DNA of 13,241 nt. Origin: Desulfuromonadaceae bacterium UBA2294 (GTDB lineage Bacteria > Desulfobacterota > Desulfuromonadia > Desulfuromonadales > UBA2294). Made by a program: the position numbers and the translations under genes. This document shows positions 1 to 7,197 of the stretch, one piece after another. The stretch spans positions 1 to 13,241 of the forward strand of contig DDWE01000085.1 of the NCBI GenBank assembly GCA_002345625.1. The letters are read 5' to 3'. Each line of letters begins with the position of its first letter. The stretch's first letter is position 1. The notes below the pieces were generated by a model that did not search any database, was not told the origin of the DNA, and saw only the letters and a list, made by a program, of their open reading frames with translations.

Positions 1-1
1 T

Positions 2-334
2 GCCATCGATATGGCTGCTCACCTGCAGAACGAAGAGGAGGTCTTTTTTCCCGCCATCAAACGGGCCGATGCGGCCAGGGTCGCCGGTCATTCACCGGAT
101 GAAAAGGACCGGGAAACGATCCGTCTCACCTTAATCACCCTTCAGCGCGAACATGAAGAGATCGGCGACGCCGTCCACACTATTCGCCATCTGTCTAAAA
201 ATTACGACATACCGAGTGATGTTTGCAATACCTTCATGGTGACCTATCAGAAGCTCAAAGAGTTCGAGGACGATCTCCACAAGCATGTCCATCTGGAGAA
301 CAACATCCTCTTTCCAAAGGCGGCTCAACTCTGA
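2..334 (+). CDS. RIC/YtfE/ScdA family Fe-S cluster repair di-iron protein, C-terminal part (5' end outside window)
   Basis: This is the C-terminal hemerythrin-like domain of a protein that repairs iron-sulfur clusters damaged by nitrosative or oxidative stress, acting in the cytoplasm. The frame is open from the window edge (A-I-D before the first visible Met), so the Met at 11 is probably internal. Di-iron ligand motifs in hemerythrin order are visible: HLQNEEEVFFP near the start, EHEEIGDAVHTIR in the middle, and HKHVHLENNILFP at the end, where the H and E of HLENN are typical RIC ligands. The protein ends at the usual place, a few residues after LFP. RIC proteins are about 220-240 residues, so roughly half is missing to the left. 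About 200 bases separate it from the NADH dehydrogenase gene on the same strand. The family call is strong; the exact subfamily is inferred. Confidence 0.85.
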   Translation, partial: AIDMAAHLQNEEEVFFPAIKRADAARVAGHSPDEKDRETIRLTLITLQREHEEIGDAVHTIRHLSKNYDIPSDVCNTFMVTYQKLKEFEDDLHKHVHLENNILFPKAAQL

Positions 335-535
335 CCGTGATTCGAGCGGCGCATCCGAGGCAGAAATCGAAAGTGAGGCCATCGATGTCTGCCCGGTTTC
401 GTGTATTTATTGGCAGGACTCATCCTGTCAGACAGACTTCATTGAACTTTCCGTTCTATATTAACGAAATCCGCCGGGGAATCTTTGTGTTACAAACATG
501 AACGATCTCTTCTCTAGCAGAAAGAACCGGGGTTG
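335..535. other. Intergenic spacer between the RIC gene and ndh
   Basis: I see no gene, clear terminator or convincing promoter here. TTGAAC at 442 and TATATT at 457 look like promoter boxes but are only 9 bases apart, too close to form one promoter. Confidence 0.5.
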
Positions 536-1786
536 ATGAAAAAACGGATTGTTATCGTCGGAATGGGCTTTGGGGGAATCCGCACAGCGCGCATTTTGGC
601 AGGGGAAGGCCACGATGTCGTGCTGGTGGATAGAAACAATTATCATCTGTTCCAGCCTTTACTCTATCAGGTGGCAACTGCCGGTCTGGAACAGGAGTCG
701 ATCGCCCATTCGGTGCGGGCGATGGCCCGCAATTGGCCCGGCACACGATTCCATCTGGCGGAAGTCACCGGTGTTGACTTTTCCGCCCGGGCCATACGAA
801 CCGATACCGGCGACATTGACTTTGACTATCTTGTCATTGGCGCGGGTAGCGTCACTAATTTTTTTGGATTGGATTCGGTAGAACACAACTCCTTTGATCT
901 CAAGGAACTGTCGGACGCAGAGAAATTGCGCAACCACATTCTTACCGCTTTCGAGCGGGCAGTCATTGAGCCCGATCCGGCCCGTAAGCGTGCGCTGATG
1001 ACTTTCGTTATCGTCGGCGGTGGCCCTACGGGAGTCGAGTTTGCCGGGGCACTCATCGAGCTGGTGCATTTTGTATTAGCTAAGGACTATCCAGAGTTAA
1101 GTATCCATGCCGCGAGAGTTGTTCTTGTAGAGGCTACCGATAAGTTGTTAGCGTCCATGCCGGAAAAACAAAGTATGTACACGCTTAGAAAACTGCGCAG
1201 CATGTCAGTAGAAGTTCTTCTTAATGCACGTGTCGTGGATGCTGGTCCTGAACGGGTTATTCTGCACGACGACTCTGTAATTCCGGCCCATACGCTCTTC
1301 TGGTCAGCGGGAGTAAAAGCTGCGGCAATAGCAGCAACTCTGGATATCCCTCCCAAGGCAGGGGGCAGGATTCCCGTTGAACCTGACCTGACCCTTCCCG
1401 GCCATCCTGAAATCTACATCATTGGAGACATGGCGTATCTAGAGCAGGAGGGATCGGCACTTCCCATGATTGCTCCGGTCGCCATGCAAATGGGCAGCTA
1501 CGCCGGGAAATCAATTTTGGCGAAAGAGGGGGGCTTAACTCTGCCACCATTTCGCTACCACGACAAAGGGAGCATGGCAACCATCGGCAGGAATGCAGCA
1601 GTTGCAACTGCCTTTGGTATGAACTTCCGAGGGTATCTTGCCTGGTTAGTCTGGCTGCTCTTGCACCTTTACTATCTGATCGGCTTTCGTAATCGCATCG
1701 TCGTCATGCTCAACTGGGTCTGGTACTACTGGTTTCATGAACGCCAGGTTCGACTGATCACCAAACGGAATCCTGCACCGTCTTAA
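536..1786 (+). CDS. ndh: Type II NADH dehydrogenase (NDH-2), NAD(P)/FAD-dependent oxidoreductase
   Basis: This single-subunit flavoprotein oxidises NADH and reduces membrane quinone without pumping protons, at the inner face of the cytoplasmic membrane. Residues 9-14 (GMGFGG) form the FAD-binding Rossmann loop, followed by NNYHLFQPLLYQVATAGL, highly typical of NDH-2. A second nucleotide-binding loop, GGGPTGVEFAG at about 161-171, binds NADH. IYIIGDMA near residue 302 is the C-terminal FAD-contact motif, and APVAMQMGSYAG lies in the quinone-site region. The last 60 residues are strongly hydrophobic and aromatic (YLAWLVWLLLHLYYLIGF, then a second segment), matching the membrane-anchoring C-terminus of many bacterial NDH-2 proteins. 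At 416 residues the length is normal. I chose the ATG at 536 over the adjoining TTG at 533; the ribosome-binding site is weak (ACCGGGG). It appears monocistronic. Confidence 0.9.
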   Translation: MKKRIVIVGMGFGGIRTARILAGEGHDVVLVDRNNYHLFQPLLYQVATAGLEQESIAHSVRAMARNWPGTRFHLAEVTGVDFSARAIRTDTGDIDFDYLVIGAGSVTNFFGLDSVEHNSFDLKELSDAEKLRNHILTAFERAVIEPDPARKRALMTFVIVGGGPTGVEFAGALIELVHFVLAKDYPELSIHAARVVLVEATDKLLASMPEKQSMYTLRKLRSMSVEVLLNARVVDAGPERVILHDDSVIPAHTLFWSAGVKAAAIAATLDIPPKAGGRIPVEPDLTLPGHPEIYIIGDMAYLEQEGSALPMIAPVAMQMGSYAGKSILAKEGGLTLPPFRYHDKGSMATIGRNAAVATAFGMNFRGYLAWLVWLLLHLYYLIGFRNRIVVMLNWVWYYWFHERQVRLITKRNPAPS

Positions 1787-1830
1787 AGTAGATGAAAGCA
1801 ATAGGCCGTTTGCTAGAAAACAGTATCCCT

Positions 1831-1857
1831 CCAAGGACAGAAAAAATCTGTCCTTGG
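1831..1857. terminator. Hairpin after ndh, possible terminator
   Basis: CCAAGGACAGA and TCTGTCCTTGG form a perfect 11-bp stem around a five-A loop, about 45 bases after the ndh stop. There is no run of T after the stem on the plus strand, so termination would be inefficient or factor-dependent. The hairpin could instead stabilise the ndh mRNA 3' end. Confidence 0.5.
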
Positions 1858-1874
1858 TATCATCGAGAAAGTCC

Positions 1875-1901
1875 AGATGTGAATCGGCATTGAAATTACC
1901 C
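1875..1901 (+). repeat. Dispersed intergenic motif, copy A
   Basis: AGATGTGAATCGGCAT, one base, then GAAATTACCC. A close match occurs at 12023-12051 (AGATATGAATCGGTAT, three bases, GAAATCACCC). The two copies agree at 23 of 26 aligned positions and both lie in gene-free stretches, which suggests remnants of one mobile or repetitive element. I cannot name the element. Confidence 0.5.
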
Positions 1902-1916
1902 ACCATCGGCGCTGTG

Positions 1917-2021
1917 ATTTGACCCAAGAACATCGATCTTTTACATTCAATTTCAGGGTGTTGGATGGAAATAGGGTGGGACACAAATTCGAAGCCGAAA
2001 GGGACTATAAATGGGTCAAAT
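1917..2021. repeat. 105-bp segment bounded by 10-bp perfect inverted repeats
   Basis: ATTTGACCCA at 1917-1926 is the exact reverse complement of TGGGTCAAAT at 2012-2021. The enclosed sequence has no open frame of note. The form fits a small non-autonomous element or insertion-sequence remnant, or a regulator site pair; no flanking target duplication is obvious. Confidence 0.4.
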
Positions 2022-2078
2022 TCTCATTCTAATTAACATTTTTTCGATATTGTCTTTACCCCGGAGAGAACGTACGCG

Positions 2079-2132
2079 ATGGAATTCAAGGACTACTACA
2101 AAATTCCGCAGTTGTGCCCCGGAGTGAGCTGA
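2079..2132 (+). pseudogene. Remnant resembling the start of a DnaJ/CbpA-type co-chaperone
   Basis: The 17-codon frame begins MEFKDYYKI, which matches the first residues typical of CbpA/DnaJ-like proteins (MEFKDYYKILGV), and is preceded by a plausible ribosome-binding site (GGAGAG at 2063-2068). After the ninth residue the similarity stops, the frame reads PQLCPGVS and ends at TGA. Nothing resembling the rest of a J domain (such as HPD) follows before the next promoter and gene. I infer that a J-protein gene was deleted, leaving its translation start. A nine-residue match is short, so chance or an unrelated short peptide cannot be excluded. Confidence 0.45.
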
Positions 2133-2133
2133 A

Positions 2134-2161
2134 TTGAAAAAGTAACAGACAGTGCTATATA
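2134..2161 (+). promoter_or_regulatory. Sigma-70-type promoter of the methyltransferase gene
   Basis: TTGAAA (2134-2139) and TATATA (2156-2161) are separated by 16 bases. The predicted start near 2168 would leave a leader of about 27 bases, containing the ribosome-binding site AGAGGT (2185-2190) just before the ATG at 2195. Confidence 0.6.
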
Positions 2162-2194
2162 TGAGGGTAAATTTACTTCTGTGCAGAGGTTCTT

Positions 2195-3358
2195 ATGCCC
2201 GAATCGACCTTGGAGTTGCCGAGCTACGACCGGATCATCAGACTGATCCAAAGGCAAATGGAGGACAAGATCAGCACTCCCTTTGAGCTTCGTCTCGGGA
2301 GTTTTACCTATCTTTTTGGCCAGGGATCACCCGCCTTGGCATTCACCGTCAATGATCGCAACGGGCTGGCGGCGCTGTGCAGCTTTGACGAGTTGAAGTT
2401 CTGCGAAGCTTATATCGCGGGGAGTCTGGATGTGGCGGGGGATTTCTACCGCCTCGCCGGTTTTCGGACGATGTTGACGGATCGTCACCCCCTGCACTAT
2501 CTGCTGAGCCGATGCCTTCCGTTCTTCATCGGTCAGATCAAGACCAATCGCAAAGCGATCTCCAGCCACTACGAACACGACGAGGATTTTTTCCTCCTCT
2601 TCATGGACGAGTCCCGCTGCTACTCGCAAGCAATCTTTGAGCGGGATGACGAAGAACTTGCAGTGGCACAGCGACGAAAACTCGATTACGCCCTGCAAGC
2701 GTGCCAGCTCAAGCCGGGAGATCGGCTGCTGGATGTCGGCGGCGGCTGGGGAACCTTGACGGAATATGCCGGTCGACAGGGGATCCAGGTGACTTCACTC
2801 ACCATTTCCCGCAAGTCGGAGCAGTTTCTGGCGGATCTGATCCAGCAACACCAACTCCCCTGTCAGGTCCATTACCAGGACTTTTTCGAATATGCGGCCC
2901 CTGAACCGTATGATGCCATCGCCATTCTCGGAGTCATGGAACATCTCACCGATTATCCGGCCGTCCTGCGGCAGCTGCTCCGACTGTTGAAGCCGGGTGG
3001 CCGGGTCTATCTTGACGCCAGCGCCTTTCGGGAAAAGTATTCCAAATCGACCTTTATCTCCCGCTACATCTTTCCCGGCAACCACGCCTTTTTCTGCCTG
3101 CACGATTTCCTCGCCGAGGTCGACAAAACCTCCTTCGAGGTGCTGGCCGTGCACAACGACCGGCACAGTTACTATCTCACCTGCAAGGCCTGGGCGGAAA
3201 ATCTCGAAGCGGCCCGTGAAGAGGTCGTCCAACGCTGGGGCGAACGACTCTATCGCTCTTTTCGCATCTACCTCTGGGGTTCGGCTTACTCCTTTGCCAA
3301 CCATGGTCTCGAAGCGTTCCGGGTGGTGCTGGAACGTCCGCCGATCCTTTCCCGCTGA
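2195..3358 (+). CDS. Cyclopropane-fatty-acyl-phospholipid synthase-like SAM-dependent methyltransferase
   Basis: A class I SAM-dependent methyltransferase of the CFA synthase family, which transfers a methylene or methyl group from SAM to lipid acyl chains at the membrane. Residues 1-115 match the helical/lipid-binding N-terminal region of the family. HYEHDEDFFLLFMDES (125-140) aligns with the HYDLGNDFY..MLD signature, LLDVGGGWG (178-186) is the SAM-binding loop, MEH (248-250) matches the family's MFEH, and YIFPGNH (291-297) matches YIFPxG. The length (387) is close to E. coli Cfa (382). By eye, two residues important in E. coli Cfa differ: the YSCA cysteine is Gln145 (YSQA), and the HTIG histidine appears replaced by Asp274 (LDAS). 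It may therefore act on another lipid or perform plain methylation. It is monocistronic with its own promoter and convergent with selB. Confidence 0.8.
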   Translation: MPESTLELPSYDRIIRLIQRQMEDKISTPFELRLGSFTYLFGQGSPALAFTVNDRNGLAALCSFDELKFCEAYIAGSLDVAGDFYRLAGFRTMLTDRHPLHYLLSRCLPFFIGQIKTNRKAISSHYEHDEDFFLLFMDESRCYSQAIFERDDEELAVAQRRKLDYALQACQLKPGDRLLDVGGGWGTLTEYAGRQGIQVTSLTISRKSEQFLADLIQQHQLPCQVHYQDFFEYAAPEPYDAIAILGVMEHLTDYPAVLRQLLRLLKPGGRVYLDASAFREKYSKSTFISRYIFPGNHAFFCLHDFLAEVDKTSFEVLAVHNDRHSYYLTCKAWAENLEAAREEVVQRWGERLYRSFRIYLWGSAYSFANHGLEAFRVVLERPPILSR

Positions 3359-3425
3359 CCTCTTCATCGCCAAGAGCTATCCGCTTTTTTGTCCACAAAA
3401 CTGATCGAGGCGCGCCATAAAAACA

Positions 3426-3457
3426 AAAGGCTTAGCTCTTTACAGGGCTAAGCCTTT
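3426..3457. terminator. Bidirectional intrinsic terminator between the methyltransferase gene and selB (repeat copy 1)
   Basis: AAAGGCTTAGCTCT and AGGGCTAAGCCTTT form a 14-bp stem (one T-G wobble) around the loop TTAC. On the minus strand it is followed by TTTTGTTTTTATG, a good U-tract for ending selAB transcripts; the plus-strand tail is weaker. A near-identical copy lies at 12925-12962. Confidence 0.85.
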
Positions 3458-3475
3458 GTCCCCAGGGCAACACTT

Positions 3476-5398
3476 TTAATCAGCACAGGATATTCTTGAG
3501 ATCTGCCAGGCAACCCGTTCGTCGCCACGGCGCAAAGTGTATTTCAGTGCATCGAAGTGTTCGAGTAACGACTGTGTCTGCTTGCGGGCACTGCCGATGC
3601 GATCTCGAAACTCGGCCAGGGTCAAGGTCGATTTGGCACTAAAATGTTCGCACAGCGCCTCTAATGCCGCTTGGTAGGCATCGCGGTGAAAAATCATCTC
3701 GTCAGAAAGCCGGACCAGGTCACCCCGGCTAAACAGAAAGGCCAGGCAGACTTCGACCGTCTCCTCCGGTACGGGCAGCGCACCGAGCATCTCGTTGCGG
3801 TTGTTGGCACGGGTATGAGCCTGGTGGTAGATCTCGATGATCTGGTCGATCAGCCGCTGCTGCGTAGCGGAGGGGCGCGGTTCAAAACCAGGAAGGGCGA
3901 TTTGATCGCCACGCTGCACCAGCCTTCCGGCGGCAACCAAACGGGCAAGGAACTCCTCGAAGGCTTTCGGGGCCACCTTGCCGGGAAGCACCCCTTTCAA
4001 CGTGGCATGCGGAAGTCCCGGCAACAGAGGTTGATTGCGATGACAATCGTCTATCGCCTCAAGGAGCAGCCGTTCCCAATGCAGAGCCGTCACTTCAGTC
4101 ATCCACTGGTCGCCGATCCGCCGGACCTGTCCGGCCGCTGCTAAAGCGTCGAGGTGATGAGCGACCCGCTCCCGTCCCAGGCCGGAACCCTGCTCGAGAT
4201 CTTTGCCCCGTGCACAGACCAGTTCGCTGAGTTTCTGCAGTAAAAAGGCTCTTTCTCCCGATTCTAACTCTTCGAGGGACTGGATCACCTCCGGCCGGAA
4301 GCGACGATGACGTGCCGGGGCGGGGTCGACGATCTGCCCCCCTCCGATCGTGCTCATCGGCGAGTAGGAACGGAGGATGAAGCGATCTTGCCGATGGGCG
4401 ACCAGCGGCTGGTCAAACTGGATCTGGGTGAGGACGCTCTCGCCTGGCGACAGCTTGTCGCGGTCGAGAAGGACGACTTTGGCAGTGGTCCTGGCCGTGC
4501 CGAGATGTAAGTGTACCGGATCGCGGAATTTGAGTGCCTTGCCCGCTTCCTTGTTAAGGGTGAGACGCGCGTCGACCCGCGTCGTCAACTTAAAGAATCC
4601 GGGAGTGGCCAAGACGGCACCGCGCTGCAGGTCGGCCCGCTCGAAACCGACCAGATTCACCGCCACCCTCTGCCCGGCACGGGCGATATCCGCTTTTATG
4701 CCATGCACCTGCAACTCTCTCACCCGCACAATTTCGCCTGGTGGCAGAACCTCGACCAGATCACCGACCTTGATCCTTCCCGAGAGTAACGTTCCCGTGA
4801 CCACAGTCCCGAAGCCGCTGATCGTGAAATGACGGTCGATCGGCAGACGGGCGGGTCCCTCCTCGTCGCGCGGCGGCAGTTCCGTCAAGATCCGTTGGAT
4901 GGTCGCCAGCAAGTCCGGAATGCCGTCGCCGGTAAAGGCCGAAACCCGGCAAGCCGGTGCCTCGGCCAGGAAGGTGCCGGCCACCTCTTCGCGGATCTCC
5001 TCTTCGACGATATCGAGCCAGTCCGCTTCGGCCAGATCGCACTTGGTCAGGACCAGGATGCCGCGGGGTATGCGCAGGAGTTTGAGGATCTGCAAGTGTT
5101 CGCGTGTCTGGGGCATGACTCCTTCGTTGACGTCGACCACGAGCAGGACCAGGTCAATGCCGCCGATCCCGGCGAGCATATTGTGGATGAAACGCTCATG
5201 TCCCGGTACATCGACCACGCCGACGATGATCCCTTCCGGCAAGGTGAGCGGGGCAAAGCCGAGATCAATGGAGATGCCGCGCTCTTTCTCCTCGCGCAGT
5301 CGGTCGGTGTCGATTCCCGTCAAGCGCCGGATCAATGCCGTCTTGCCGTGATCGACGTGACCGGCCGTGCCGATGATGTGAAAACGAGGGGCGGTCAC
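3476..5398 (-). CDS. selB: Selenocysteine-specific translation elongation factor SelB
   Basis: SelB is a GTPase that binds selenocysteyl-tRNA-Sec and a SECIS hairpin in the mRNA, delivering Sec to ribosomes paused at UGA. The N-terminus is an EF-Tu-like GTPase: G1 GHVDHGKT (13-20), G2 region EEKERGISIDLGFA, G3 DVPGH (63-67) and G4 TKCD (118-121). EF-Tu-like beta-barrel domains follow (VDRHFTISGFGTVVTGTLLSG-type sequence near 190-210). The C-terminal 250 residues are the winged-helix repeats that recognise SECIS RNA. The length (640) is usual. It starts with GTG at 5398, and its first bases overlap the selA stop by 4 (GTGA), so the two are translationally coupled. The terminator at 3426-3457 closes the unit. 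Near-certain identification. Confidence 0.97.
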   Translation of the reverse strand: MTAPRFHIIGTAGHVDHGKTALIRRLTGIDTDRLREEKERGISIDLGFAPLTLPEGIIVGVVDVPGHERFIHNMLAGIGGIDLVLLVVDVNEGVMPQTREHLQILKLLRIPRGILVLTKCDLAEADWLDIVEEEIREEVAGTFLAEAPACRVSAFTGDGIPDLLATIQRILTELPPRDEEGPARLPIDRHFTISGFGTVVTGTLLSGRIKVGDLVEVLPPGEIVRVRELQVHGIKADIARAGQRVAVNLVGFERADLQRGAVLATPGFFKLTTRVDARLTLNKEAGKALKFRDPVHLHLGTARTTAKVVLLDRDKLSPGESVLTQIQFDQPLVAHRQDRFILRSYSPMSTIGGGQIVDPAPARHRRFRPEVIQSLEELESGERAFLLQKLSELVCARGKDLEQGSGLGRERVAHHLDALAAAGQVRRIGDQWMTEVTALHWERLLLEAIDDCHRNQPLLPGLPHATLKGVLPGKVAPKAFEEFLARLVAAGRLVQRGDQIALPGFEPRPSATQQRLIDQIIEIYHQAHTRANNRNEMLGALPVPEETVEVCLAFLFSRGDLVRLSDEMIFHRDAYQAALEALCEHFSAKSTLTLAEFRDRIGSARKQTQSLLEHFDALKYTLRRGDERVAWQISRISCAD

Positions 5399-6843
5399 GG
5401 ATCAATCCCTTCAAGCGTCCCTTTGTCAGTAATGCCTTCCGTCTCCGCCAATGCCTCTCCTAGCGCGGCGACAAGCTGATTATCCTCCTCCGGCAGGAGC
5501 GTGCGCGGATCGAGGAGCAGTCGGTCATCCTGAATCCGGCCAATCACAGGAGTTGTCCCCTGGCGCAGGCGTTCACTCAGATGCTGCAAGGAGAGCCGGC
5601 AGGGAGAGACGGCGATGGCAAAGCCGGGGAGTTCGGCCAGCGGCATGGCCCCACCTCCGACCGTAGCCGTCGATGCCACAATGTCCAGCACGCCCCTTTC
5701 CCCAACGGCCGCTTGCAGCGCTGGCAGCAGTTCCCGGCAGCGGCCCTGCAATTCGTCCGGGGAGATGGCGAGCATGCGCAGTGTCGGCACCTCCCGTAGC
5801 GCCTGTTGTGGATCGAGATAGAGGCGTAACGTCGCCTCCAGAGCTGCCAGCGTCATCTTGTCGAGACGCAGGGCTCTGGCCAGCGGATGTTTCTTGAGTC
5901 GGGAAATGAACTCCTTGCGTCCGGCGATCAGTCCGGCTTGCGGACCCCCCAGAAGTTTGTCGCCGCTGAAGGTCACCAGATCGATGCCGGCGGCCAGCGA
6001 CATGCGCACTGTCGGTTCACGCGGCAGACCAAGGGACGTAAGGTCGTGCAGCAAGCCGCTGCCTAAATCCTCCAGCACCGGGATGCCGCGTTCATGCCCC
6101 AGCTTCGCCAGTTCCTCGCCAGAGACCGCTGCCGTGAAGCCAAGAATCCGATAGTTGCTGGTGTGAACCTTGAGGATCAGGGCTGTCTCCGGCCCGATCG
6201 CCTGCTGGTAATCGTTGAGGTGGGTCTTGTTGGTGGCGCCGACCTCAACCAGCTGCACCCCGCCGGCGGCCATGATCTCGGGGATACGGAAAGAGCCGCC
6301 GATCTCGATAAGTTCACCCCGCGAGACCAGGGCGCTCTTCCCCCCGGCCAGGGCAGAGAGGCACAGCAGTACGGCGCCGGCATTGTTGTTCACTGCCAGC
6401 GCCGCCTCGGCCCCTGTCAGTCTGCAGATCAGTTCTTCAACATGGACATGTCGTTCGCCGCGTCGCCCTTGAGCGAGGTCGTATTCCAACGTCGAATAGC
6501 CGCGTGAAACATCGACAACCGCCTGCAGCGCACTTTCAGCAAGTGGGGCGCGGCCGAGATTGGTGTGCAGTACCGTGCCGGTCAGGTTGAGAACGCGGCG
6601 CAGTGAGGGGGTTTCCAGTTGGCCCAGAATCTGGACGGCGCGAATGGCCACGGCCACTGGATCGTGTGGTGGGATCGGCGTTTGTTCATCAAGAAGGCGA
6701 TAGCGCAGCTCCTCAACTGCGCGCTGAGCTGCCTCGCGCATTTGCGCGTGAGGATGAGAGTTCGCCATTTGTGCAAGGGGGGGGGTGCTGAGTAACCGGT
6801 CGATGGAGGGTATTTGACGAAGAAGAGCGCGGCAGTCGGTCAT
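5395..6843 (-). CDS. selA: L-seryl-tRNA(Sec) selenium transferase SelA
   Basis: SelA is the PLP enzyme that converts seryl-tRNA-Sec to selenocysteyl-tRNA-Sec using selenophosphate, in the cytoplasm as a large ring-shaped oligomer. The N-terminal domain (about 1-80, starting CRALLRQIPSIDRLL) is the tRNA-binding part. Hallmarks follow: NLTGTVLHTNLGRAPL (86-101), YDLAQGRRGERH (121-132) and the PLP-lysine motif TFSGDKLLGGPQAG, with Lys296 equivalent to E. coli Lys295. The length (482) is in the normal range. The ATG at 6843 is the first after an in-frame TAG, although the ribosome-binding site is weak. It lies 117 bases after the tRNA-Sec gene on the same strand with no visible terminator between, so co-transcription with selC is plausible. 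The selenophosphate synthase gene (selD) is not in the window. Confidence 0.97.
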   Translation of the reverse strand: MTDCRALLRQIPSIDRLLSTPPLAQMANSHPHAQMREAAQRAVEELRYRLLDEQTPIPPHDPVAVAIRAVQILGQLETPSLRRVLNLTGTVLHTNLGRAPLAESALQAVVDVSRGYSTLEYDLAQGRRGERHVHVEELICRLTGAEAALAVNNNAGAVLLCLSALAGGKSALVSRGELIEIGGSFRIPEIMAAGGVQLVEVGATNKTHLNDYQQAIGPETALILKVHTSNYRILGFTAAVSGEELAKLGHERGIPVLEDLGSGLLHDLTSLGLPREPTVRMSLAAGIDLVTFSGDKLLGGPQAGLIAGRKEFISRLKKHPLARALRLDKMTLAALEATLRLYLDPQQALREVPTLRMLAISPDELQGRCRELLPALQAAVGERGVLDIVASTATVGGGAMPLAELPGFAIAVSPCRLSLQHLSERLRQGTTPVIGRIQDDRLLLDPRTLLPEEDNQLVAALGEALAETEGITDKGTLEGIDP

Positions 6844-6905
6844 GGCTTGAATCTTATTCTACTTGAATATTGAGTCACAAGAAATTCCTCACCTCCGCAC
6901 AGTGA

Positions 6906-6919
6906 TTCCCGACAGGGAA
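6906..6919 (-). other. Small hairpin in the selC-selA spacer
   Basis: TTCCC, loop TGTC, GGGAA on the minus strand, 63 bases before the selA start. E. coli selAB mRNA carries a SECIS-like element in its leader that tunes SelA/SelB levels; this hairpin is a weak candidate for a similar role. The five-pair stem alone is not convincing. Confidence 0.2.
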
Positions 6920-6960
6920 AACAACGCAAAACCCCTGGACAGGTGTTTCTATTTAATTTT

Positions 6961-7056
6961 TGGCGGGAGTAAATGGGAATCGAACCCACCAGGGACGGGA
7001 TACGCCCCTCACCGGTTTTGAAGACCGGGAGCATCACCAGGCTACTACTTACTCCC
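6961..7056 (-). tRNA. selC: tRNA-Sec (anticodon TCA)
   Basis: A 96-base gene including the encoded 3' CCA. It has the features that distinguish tRNA-Sec: an 8-bp acceptor stem (GGGAGTAA with TTACTCCC), a long variable arm (GAGGGGCGTATCCCGTCCCT region), a T arm with GGTTCGATTCC, and an anticodon stem-loop CCGGT-CTTCAAA-ACCGG with anticodon TCA (template bases 7019-7021), which reads UGA. The discriminator base is G, as in other tRNA-Sec, consistent with charging by seryl-tRNA synthetase. It is followed on the same strand by selA and selB, giving a compact Sec-decoding locus. Confidence 0.97.
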
Positions 7057-7062
7057 TCAATA

Positions 7063-7086
7063 ATTATACCGATACTCTACCAAGGT
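7063..7086 (-). promoter_or_regulatory. Likely promoter of selC (and possibly selAB)
   Basis: On the minus strand there is a perfect TATAAT (7068 down to 7063), and 18 bases upstream a moderate -35 match, CAGTCA. The predicted start falls at or next to the first base of the tRNA (7056), so the primary transcript would begin with the mature 5' end or very close to it. Confidence 0.5.
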
Positions 7087-7136
7087 TGACTGAAGAATAG
7101 AAGCAGATTTGTCACTAAAAAATTAACTTTTAATCA

Positions 7137-7152
7137 TTTTTGTGCACAAAAA
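7137..7152. promoter_or_regulatory. 16-bp perfect palindrome, possible operator
   Basis: TTTTTGTGCACAAAAA is its own reverse complement. It lies 45 bases upstream of the candidate cytochrome-operon -35 box and about 50 bases from the selC -35 region, a suitable place for a dimeric activator or a shared regulator. I do not recognise the exact site. Confidence 0.4.
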
Positions 7153-7197
7153 ACTCTTGGTATTAAACATTGTTATGAGTCTATCAGGATTATACGC

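Larger units (their letters stand above)
1787..2194. other. Gene-poor intergenic stretch with hairpin, repeats and a J-protein remnant
   Basis: This 408-base region has no full gene. It holds a perfect 11-bp hairpin (1831-1857), one copy of a dispersed 27-base motif (1875-1901), a 105-base segment bounded by 10-bp inverted repeats (1917-2021), a short coding remnant that starts like a DnaJ/CbpA protein (2079-2132), and the likely promoter of the methyltransferase gene (2134-2161). The A+T-rich, mosaic make-up suggests a site of past insertion and deletion. Confidence 0.7.

Noticed and set aside
4829..5479. Plus-strand open frame opposite selB
   Set aside because: A mirror of the SelB GTPase domain; its protein has low-complexity, shadow-like composition.
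6840..7037. Minus-strand frame covering part of selC
   Set aside because: It runs through the tRNA-Sec gene and the selA leader; the tRNA explains the sequence.
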